In this document: positions 14,250-19,988 of the stretch, one piece after another
Layout of the letters: each line of letters begins with the position of its first letter
Numbering within the stretch: position 1 is the stretch's first letter
DNA from: Amaricoccus sp047275745
Lineage (GTDB): Bacteria > Pseudomonadota > Alphaproteobacteria > Rhodobacterales > Rhodobacteraceae
DNA length: 19,988 bases
Assembly: GCF_047275745.1 (NCBI RefSeq)
Contig: NZ_JBKQWU010000058.1
Location: 1-19,988 of the forward strand
Direction of reading: 5' to 3'
Translations under genes and position numbers: made by a program
Notes under the pieces: generated by a model
What the model was told of the DNA's origin: nothing
The model's input: the letters and a program-made list of their open reading frames with translations, nothing else
Database searches by the model: none

Positions 14250-17200
14250 CCCTCCCGGAGCTCTCGATCCGCCGCCCGGTGCTCGCCACCGTCCTGAACC
14301 TGCTGATCGTCCTGATCGGCGCCGTGGCGATCACGCGGCTGCCGGTGCGCGAACTGCCGAGTGTGGACACGGCCGAGGTGACCGTCCGGGTCAATTACAC
14401 CGGCGCGGCGCCGGATGTGGTGGACAACCAGATCGCGGCCGTAATCGAGGGGGCGCTCGCCGGCATCTCCGGGCTTCGCAGCATGTCGACCGAGAGCGAG
14501 CGCGGCCGATCGCGGACGGTGCTGGTCTTCGATCCCTCGCGCGACATCGACAATGCCGCCAATGACGTGCGCGCGGCGGTGGACCGGGTGGTGGACGACC
14601 TGCCCGACGATGCCGAGGTGCCCCAGGTCGAGAAGAACGACGACGAGGGCGATCCGGTGCTGCGGCTCAGGCTGTCCTCGACCACGATGGACCCGCTGGA
14701 GCTTTCCGACTACGCCGACCGCCATATCGTCGACCGGCTGACGCAGCTGCCCGGCGTCGCCAACGCGGGCATCTTCGGCGAGCGGGCGCCCGCGATGCGG
14801 ATCTGGCTCGACGCCGGGCTGATGGCCGCTCATGCCGTGACCACGAGCGACATCACCGACGCGCTAGAAGCCAACAACATCGAACTGCCGGCCGGCGAGA
14901 TCGAGACGGCGGCGCGGCAGTTGCAGCTCCTCGCGCGGACGCGCTTCTCCTCGGCGGAGGAATTCGCGCGGCTGGTGATCCGCGACGAGGACCCGCGGCC
15001 GCTCCGCCTCGGCGACGTGGCGCGGGTCGAGGAGGGGGCCGAGCAGTCGGAGACCTACTTCCGCTCGAACGGCACCACCGGGCTCGGGCTCGGCATCCAG
15101 GCGCAGGCGCAGGCGAACACGGTCGAGATCTCCGAGGCGGCGCGGCGCGAGATCGAGGCGATCCGCCCGACGCTGCCCGCCGGCATGACGCTCGAGGTCA
15201 CGACGGACGAGGCGACCTTCATCCGCACCACCCTGAACGAGGTGACCAAGGTCTTCGTCGAGGCGGTCTTTTTGGTGACGGCGGTGATCTTCCTCTTCCT
15301 CGGCTCGGCGCGGCTCTCGCTGATCCCCGTGGTCACGATCCCGATCTCGATCCTCGGCGCGACGCTCTCGATGATGCTGCTCGGGTTCTCGGTCAATATC
15401 CTGACGCTCTTCGCGATGATCCTCGCGATCGGCCTCGTGGTCGACGATGCGATCGTCGTGCTCGAGAACATCCAGCGCCACCGGGCGGCCGGCGCCTCCC
15501 GGGTCGAGGCGGCGCGGCGCGGAGCCAATCAGGTGAATTTCGCGGTGGTGTCGGCGACGGCGGTGCTCGTCGCCGTCTTCCTGCCGGTCAGCTTCATGCG
15601 CGGCGAGATCGGCCAGATCTTCGGCGAATTCGGCATCGTGCTCGCGGTCGCGGTCTCCGTCTCCGGCTTCGTCGCCCTGACGCTCTCGCCCGCGCTCGCC
15701 GCGAAGCTGCTGCCGCGCGAGGACAGGCCGGGGCGGCTGACCCGGGGGGTGAATGCGATGCTCGGCCGGATCGAGCGCGGCTATCGCGCGGGCCTCTCGA
15801 TGGCCTTGCGGGCGCCCGAGATCCTGCTCGCGATCACCGCGTTCGCCGTCGCGGCCAGCCTCGCCTTCTATCAGGCGCTGCCGCGCGAAGTGACGCCCGA
15901 GGAGGATCGCGGCCAGCTTCGCCTCTATATCGCCGCGCCGCAGGGTTCCAATCTCGAAGTGACCGACGCCGCCACGCGGCGGATCGAGGCGCTGGTCGAG
16001 CCATTGCGCGAGGAAGGCGTGATCGCGAATGTGACCACCGTCGTCGGCATGTGGGGCGAATTGCGGCGCGCGGTCTTGTTCATCGGCCTCGTGCCCTGGG
16101 AGGAACGCGACAAGAGCGTCCAAGACGTGATGGAGCAGCTGCGCGGCCAGCTCGCCGATGTCACCGAGGTCCAGACCTGGATGCGCCCGGCCAGCGGGCT
16201 CGGCATCGGTTCGGGGCGCGGCGCCATCCGCTTCATGCTGGGCGGGCCGGATATCGAACAGGCGGCGGCCTGGGCGGATGATCTGGCCGCGACGCTGGAG
16301 GAAGATCCCGAACTGAGCGGCGTGGAGGTCGGCTATGTCGCGAACCAGCCCGGGCTGACGGTCTCGGTCGACCGGCTGCGCGCGCAGGATCTCGGCATCG
16401 ACGCGGAGGCGGTGAGCACGACCCTGCGTACGCTCATCGCCTCGCGTACCGTCGGCGAGTTCACGCGGGAGGGGCGGCAGTATCCGGTGATCCTGCAATC
16501 CGCGCCGGAAGACCGGAACAGCCCGGGGGATCTCTCCTCCATCATGCTCCGCAACGAGAGCGGCGATCTGATCCCGCTCTCGGCCTTCGCGAGCTTCGAC
16601 ACCTCGGCCACCGTCCCGAGCGTCGAGCGCTACAACCGCGTCCATTCGGTGGAGATGAGCGCCGATCTCGCGGAGACCGCCGATCTCGCCCGCGTGATGG
16701 CTCGTGTCGAGGCCGCCGTCGCCCAGCTGCCGCCGGGCGCCTCGCTCGCCTGGGAGGGGCAGGCGGCTGATTTCGAGCGCAGTTCCGGGGGCATGACCCT
16801 GCTCTTCGGCATGGCGCTCGCCATCGTCTTCCTCGTGCTCGCCGCCCAGTTCGAGAGCTTCCGCACCCCGCTCGTGATCCTGCTGACGGTGCCGCTCGGC
16901 CTCGGCGGCGCGGCGCTGACGCTCTGGCTCACCGGGCAGACGGTCAATATCTTCAGCCAGGTCGGGCTCGTGCTGCTGATCGGGCTGATGGCGAAGAACG
17001 GCATCCTGATGGTCGAATTCTCGAACCAGCTTCGCGCCCAGGGCAAGGAGCTTCGCGAAGCCGCGCTCGAAGGCGCGGTCACGCGGCTGCGCCCCGTCAT
17101 GATGACGACCGTCGCGACCGTGCTCGGCGCCATGCCGCTCGCGCTCGCGACCGGAGCGGGCGCCGAGAGCCGCGCGGCGATCGGCCTCGTCATTACCGGC

Positions 17201-17320
17201 GGCCTCAGCTTCGCCTTCGTGCTCACCCTCTTCGTGACGCCGGTGATCTACGTGCTGATCGAAGGCATCACGCGGGGGCGTGAGCCAGAGGAGGAGTCCG
17301 CGACCCTGCCCGCGGAATGA
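14246..17320 (+). CDS. RND-family (HAE1-type) multidrug efflux pump, inner-membrane subunit
   Basis: This proton-driven exporter has 1024 residues, the normal size for AcrB-like pumps, which work as trimers spanning the inner membrane with large periplasmic domains. It begins with the family's N-terminal helix (LPELSIRRPVLATVLNLLIV). GLVVDDAIVVLENIQRH in helix 4 carries the proton-relay aspartates D400 and D401. GLMAKNGILMVEFSNQLR in helix 10 carries the partner lysine K917. Two homologous halves, each with a periplasmic porter region, are evident. Its ATG overlaps the adaptor stop. No outer-membrane channel gene lies in the window, so a TolC-type partner must be encoded elsewhere. Substrates cannot be predicted; the heavy-metal subfamily is less likely, since the relay residues and length match the drug-exporting class. 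Confidence 0.95.
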   Translation: MTLPELSIRRPVLATVLNLLIVLIGAVAITRLPVRELPSVDTAEVTVRVNYTGAAPDVVDNQIAAVIEGALAGISGLRSMSTESERGRSRTVLVFDPSRDIDNAANDVRAAVDRVVDDLPDDAEVPQVEKNDDEGDPVLRLRLSSTTMDPLELSDYADRHIVDRLTQLPGVANAGIFGERAPAMRIWLDAGLMAAHAVTTSDITDALEANNIELPAGEIETAARQLQLLARTRFSSAEEFARLVIRDEDPRPLRLGDVARVEEGAEQSETYFRSNGTTGLGLGIQAQAQANTVEISEAARREIEAIRPTLPAGMTLEVTTDEATFIRTTLNEVTKVFVEAVFLVTAVIFLFLGSARLSLIPVVTIPISILGATLSMMLLGFSVNILTLFAMILAIGLVVDDAIVVLENIQRHRAAGASRVEAARRGANQVNFAVVSATAVLVAVFLPVSFMRGEIGQIFGEFGIVLAVAVSVSGFVALTLSPALAAKLLPREDRPGRLTRGVNAMLGRIERGYRAGLSMALRAPEILLAITAFAVAASLAFYQALPREVTPEEDRGQLRLYIAAPQGSNLEVTDAATRRIEALVEPLREEGVIANVTTVVGMWGELRRAVLFIGLVPWEERDKSVQDVMEQLRGQLADVTEVQTWMRPASGLGIGSGRGAIRFMLGGPDIEQAAAWADDLAATLEEDPELSGVEVGYVANQPGLTVSVDRLRAQDLGIDAEAVSTTLRTLIASRTVGEFTREGRQYPVILQSAPEDRNSPGDLSSIMLRNESGDLIPLSAFASFDTSATVPSVERYNRVHSVEMSADLAETADLARVMARVEAAVAQLPPGASLAWEGQAADFERSSGGMTLLFGMALAIVFLVLAAQFESFRTPLVILLTVPLGLGGAALTLWLTGQTVNIFSQVGLVLLIGLMAKNGILMVEFSNQLRAQGKELREAALEGAVTRLRPVMMTTVATVLGAMPLALATGAGAESRAAIGLVITGGLSFAFVLTLFVTPVIYVLIEGITRGREPEEESATLPAE

Positions 17321-17348
17321 CAACAGGGAAAACAAGGAGGAGGAACCG

Positions 17349-18242
17349 ATGAACGAACAGCCCCGGATGACCGCGCGGGACTTCAGTCCGGAACTGCTGG
17401 AGCTCTACGATTTCTACGCGCATGGCATGATCACCAAGCGCGAATTCCTGGACCGGGCGGGAAAGTACGCCGTGGGCGGGCTGACCGCCGCGGCGATCCT
17501 GGGCATGATGAGCCCGGACTACGCGCTGGCCGAGCAGGTCAGCTTCAACGATCCCGACATACTGGCCGAATGGATCACCTATCCCTCGCCGAACGGCCAT
17601 GGCGAGATGCGCGCCTATTTCGTGCGTCCCACGGGACGTGAGAGCGCGCCCGGCGTGGTCGTTGTGCACGAGAACCGCGGCCTCAACCCTTATGTGCAGG
17701 ATGTCGCGCGCAGGCTCGCCAAGGCGGGGTTCATCGCGATGGCGCCGGACGGGCTGACGCCGATGGGCGGCTATCCCGGCAATGACGAGGAAGGCCGCGC
17801 GCTGCAGCAGCAGGTCGATGGCGAGAAGCTGATGAACGACTTCTTCGCCGCGATCGACTTCCTGATGGCGCATGAGGAGGTCTCGGGCAAGGTCGGGATC
17901 ACCGGCTTCTGCTATGGTGGAGGCGTGTCGAACGCCGCCGCCGTCGCCTATCCCGAGCTTGGCGCAGCCGTGCCCTTCTATGGCCGCCAGCCCGAAGCCG
18001 CCGATGTCGAGAAGATCCAGGCTCCGATCCTGCTCCATTACGGCGAGCTCGACGAGCGGGTGAATGCCGGCTGGCCCGCCTACAAGGAGGCGCTCGACGC
18101 CGCCGGCAAGACTTACGAAGCGCACATCTACGCGGGCGCGAATCACGGCTTCCACAACGATTCGACGCCGCGCTACGACGCCAAGGCGGCGGAACTCGCC
18201 TGGTCGCGAACGATCGACTGGTTCAACCGGTACCTGATCTGA
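17349..18242 (+). CDS. Dienelactone hydrolase-like protein with a KR-type Tat signal (YghX-like)
   Basis: This alpha/beta hydrolase has 297 residues. The catalytic triad of the dienelactone hydrolase family is visible: nucleophile C188 in GFCYGG, D235 in GELDERV and H266 in NHGFHND. HENRGL (107-112), with E108, matches the conserved glutamate region. Before the domain lies an unusual long leader: about 29 residues, then TKREFL (29-34), a hydrophobic core (42-56) and an ALA site ending at 61. This resembles a Tat signal in which the twin arginine is Lys-Arg, so export to the periplasm is likely but not certain. The ATG at 17349 has a very strong AAGGAGG site at 17334-17340. It starts 28 bp after the pump gene and is probably in the same operon. 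The natural substrate is unknown; true dienelactone breakdown is not implied. Confidence 0.85.
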   Translation: MNEQPRMTARDFSPELLELYDFYAHGMITKREFLDRAGKYAVGGLTAAAILGMMSPDYALAEQVSFNDPDILAEWITYPSPNGHGEMRAYFVRPTGRESAPGVVVVHENRGLNPYVQDVARRLAKAGFIAMAPDGLTPMGGYPGNDEEGRALQQQVDGEKLMNDFFAAIDFLMAHEEVSGKVGITGFCYGGGVSNAAAVAYPELGAAVPFYGRQPEAADVEKIQAPILLHYGELDERVNAGWPAYKEALDAAGKTYEAHIYAGANHGFHNDSTPRYDAKAAELAWSRTIDWFNRYLI

Positions 18243-18408
18243 GGCGAGGCGGGCGGGTGGCGAGCCACGAAGAGCCGGGCCTTGCCGCCTTCGGTGTTGG
18301 CCGGCGCCGGGGTCAGCCAGATCGGCTCGTCGGCGCGGTGACCGCCCCGGCGATACCCGGCAGCAGCGCGGCGAGCGTGATGAACGCGGGTGCGAGATAT
18401 CGCGGCAT
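18173..18408 (-). pseudogene. Frameshifted remnant of a small exported protein
   Basis: From ATG 18408 the minus strand encodes MPRYLAPAFITLAALLPGIA followed by GAVTA, a good Sec-type signal peptide. The frame then stops at 18313. If two bases of a GCGC run near 18335 are removed, it continues as DEPIWLTPAPANTEGGKARL and onwards to a stop at 18173, giving about 77 residues. A slipped GC dinucleotide would explain the break. The last 70 bp are antisense to the end of the hydrolase gene, so the true C-terminus is unclear. No family is recognised. There is no good ribosome-binding site. It may be a decayed gene, an assembly error or a chance signal-like frame. Confidence 0.3.
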
Positions 18409-18604
18409 GGCGGAGCTCTGTCCACAATGCCTGGAACCGGCCGCTGCGAGATGGCCGGAACCGGAAAAGGTTCCGGATCGGCCTCAAGGCATGGCATGAC
18501 ACGAAACCCCGCGCGAACACCGGGAGAGGGACGAGGCCCGGACGGTTGGCGAATTGCCGCGCTCCGGCGATCTCGGGTTTCTGCGGCCTCGTGTCTCGCT
18601 GGCC
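18243..18604. other. Convergent intergenic region after the hydrolase gene
   Basis: No intact gene was found in these 362 bases. They hold the frameshifted exported-protein remnant (to 18408) and a perfect hairpin at 18455-18476. From 18477 to 18604 nothing stands out. Confidence 0.5.
18455..18476. terminator. Perfect 8-bp hairpin in the intergenic region
   Basis: CCGGAACC (18455-18462) and GGTTCCGG (18469-18476) flank a 6-nt loop, which is TTTTCC on the minus strand. It lies about 130 nt downstream of the histidine kinase stop and upstream of the small remnant. It could end kinase transcripts or act as an operator. There is no T-run after the stem. Confidence 0.35.
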
Positions 18605-19972
18605 TCAGGCTTCGCGCGCCGCCGCTCTCGTGCGCGCGAGGATGTGCTGGATCTCCTCCGCCAGACGCTCGATGGCGATGGGCTTGGTCAGGAACGAGTC
18701 CATCCCGCGGTCGAGCGCCGCCTTCATGGTCTCGGCGGAGGTCCCGGCCGAAAGCCCGATGATCCCGGTCCGCCCGCCCGGACGCCCCATCTCCCGCCGG
18801 CGGATCTCGCGCGTCGCCTCGATCCCGTCGAGCACCGGCATCTCGACATCCATGAGAATGATGTCATACCCGCCCTTCTCCCAGGCCAGGATGGTCTCGC
18901 GGCCGTTCTCGACCCAGTCCACGGCGACGCCGATGCGCGCGAGAAAGCGGGTCATCAGGAAGGAATTGGTCTGGTTGTCCTCGGCGAGCAGGACCCGGCA
19001 GCGCTCGGCGGACAGATCCGGCAGCGGAGCGACCTCTGACACGGTCGGGGCGGCGGCGGCTTCGGCCACCTCCAGCGGCAGCTCAACCCGGAAGGTGGTC
19101 CCGATCCCGAGCCGGCTTTCGACGGAGATCTCGCCTCCCATGAGATCGACCAGCCGGCGCGTGATGGCGAGCCCGAGACCGGTCCCGCCGAAGCGCCGGG
19201 TGGTCGAACTGTCGGCCTGAACGAACGGCTGGAAGATCCGGTCGAGCGCGGCGGGCGCCATGCCGATCCCGGTATCGGCGACCGTCAGGACAAGCGTGCC
19301 CCGCCCGCCCTCGCCCGCGCGGAACGCGGCGGTGACAACGACACGGCCCGCCTCGGTGAACTTGATCGCATTGCCCACGAGGTTGAGCAGGATCTGCCTG
19401 ATCCGCGAGACATCGCCCCGCAACCGGTCGAAGACGCTCTCGTCGCGGAAGCGAAGCGTCACGCCTTTGCCGGAGGCCATCGCACCGAACATCGCTTCGA
19501 GCTTCGACAGCAGTTCGGGCAGATGGAAGGCGGCGGTATCGATCGGCATCGATCCCGATTCGATCTTCGAGAGGTCGAGCACGTCGTTGAGGATATCCAT
19601 GAGCGCCCGGCCCGAGCCGAGGATGGCATCGACCAGCTCGCGCTGCTCGGCCGTGAGTTCGGTCCGCACCAGGAGACTCGCGAGCCCGAGAACGCCGTTC
19701 ATCGGCGTCCGGATCTCGTGGCTCATCGTGGCGAGGAAGGTGCTCTTGGCCCGGTTCGCGGCCTCCGTCGCGATCCGCCGCTCTTCGAGCGCCTGGCCCA
19801 TCCGCTGCGATTCGCCGAGCAGCAGCGCGCATTCCGCAGCCTTCGCGAGCAGGCTGCGCGCAGAATTGTCCGGGCCGAAGTGAGAGCGGCGGTGCAAAAA
19901 CCGGCCACGGTAGCGGCGGGATAGTCCGGCCGCGGGCGGAGTAAAATCCGGCCACCTATTTCCCTTCTGCAT
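18605..19972 (-). pseudogene. Hybrid sensor histidine kinase / response regulator, 5'-truncated and fused to an IS end
   Basis: The open frame has 455 residues. Residues 31-60 are a short helical linker. The phosphoacceptor domain follows with STFLATMSHEIRTPMNG (H85), then the ATPase domain with N-box LLNLVGNAIKF (196-206, N201), DTGIG (233-237) and GGTGLGL (262-268). A C-terminal receiver domain has E331-D332, phosphoacceptor D375 in ILMDVEMP, S408 and K430. All catalytic residues are present, so the core may still work. Residues 1-30 are not kinase: they are translated from the IS21 end that begins at 19881. Any sensor domain once in front is gone from this window. No ribosome-binding site is visible at 19972; ATG 19801 (residue 58) is another possible start. 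Without its sensor the protein may be silent, constitutive or a decaying remnant. Confidence 0.85.
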
Positions 19973-19988
19973 TGAACGCAGGAGGGAC
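19881..19988 (+). mobile_element. Start of an IS21-family insertion sequence (probably the istA-side end)
   Basis: The tip begins TGAGAGC at 19881. Three subterminal repeats follow at 19888-19908, 19915-19933 (shortened) and 19935-19955. The two full-length copies fit the same pattern as those at 63-106 (GGCGG-N-G-N-AAAA-N3-GGCC). The first 26 bases match the inward-read left-window end at 20 positions, with the same 7-nt distance from tip to first repeat. GCAGGAGGGAC at the very end looks like a strong ribosome-binding site for a gene starting just outside the window, where istA would be expected. This makes both elements point the same way. The transposase itself is not in view, so family membership rests on the end structure. 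Confidence 0.75.

Noticed and set aside
14864..17335. 823-codon open frame on the minus strand
   Set aside because: It is antisense to the RND pump, with low-complexity, R/H/D/E-rich translation and no recognisable domain.

Overview
The DNA is GC-rich, with strong G/C preference at third codon positions. Gene content is an ExoY-type sugar transferase, an OxyR/KatG pair, an MFP-RND efflux pair and IS21-family ends. This fits an alphaproteobacterium, most likely a Rhodobacterales-type organism. That placement is inferred from protein style and gene pairing, not from a marker gene. No tRNA, rRNA, CRISPR array or replication gene was seen.

Layout. Both edges are IS21-family insertion sequence ends: 1-113 is the inner part of one end, and 19881-19988 is the start of another. 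Each has a tip beginning 5'-TG and 21-bp subterminal repeats starting 8 nt from the tip. The left element cuts off a minus-strand gene after about 27 codons (114-196). The right element has replaced the front of a hybrid histidine kinase (18605-19972).

From 764 to 9465 lies a surface-polysaccharide locus. On the plus strand are a priming sugar transferase, a remnant of a sulfotransferase-like gene and a Wzx-type flippase. On the minus strand, in transcription order, are a Wzy/ligase-type polymerase, a family 2 glycosyltransferase, a sulfotransferase and a polysaccharide pyruvyltransferase. A separate family 4 glycosyltransferase follows on the plus strand. Together they could prime, build, flip and polymerise a Wzx/Wzy-dependent polymer carrying two kinds of acidic decoration, sulfate and pyruvate ketal. 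Chain-length control and outer-membrane export genes are not in the window.

From 9492 to 12780 is a peroxide-stress unit: oxyR divergent from katG, with OxyR-like half sites between them. From about 13031 to 18242 is a probable three-gene operon: RND adaptor, RND pump and a KR-type Tat-exported dienelactone hydrolase-like protein. The adaptor appears broken only because a 120-bp stretch is printed twice around a single N at 13682; removing 121 bp restores one 365-residue frame, so this looks like an unmerged contig join.

I found no clear previously undescribed system. The most informative points are the sulfated plus pyruvylated polymer prediction, the two genes cut by IS21 ends, the IS/kinase chimera, two small broken genes in intergenic DNA, and the scaffold artefact.
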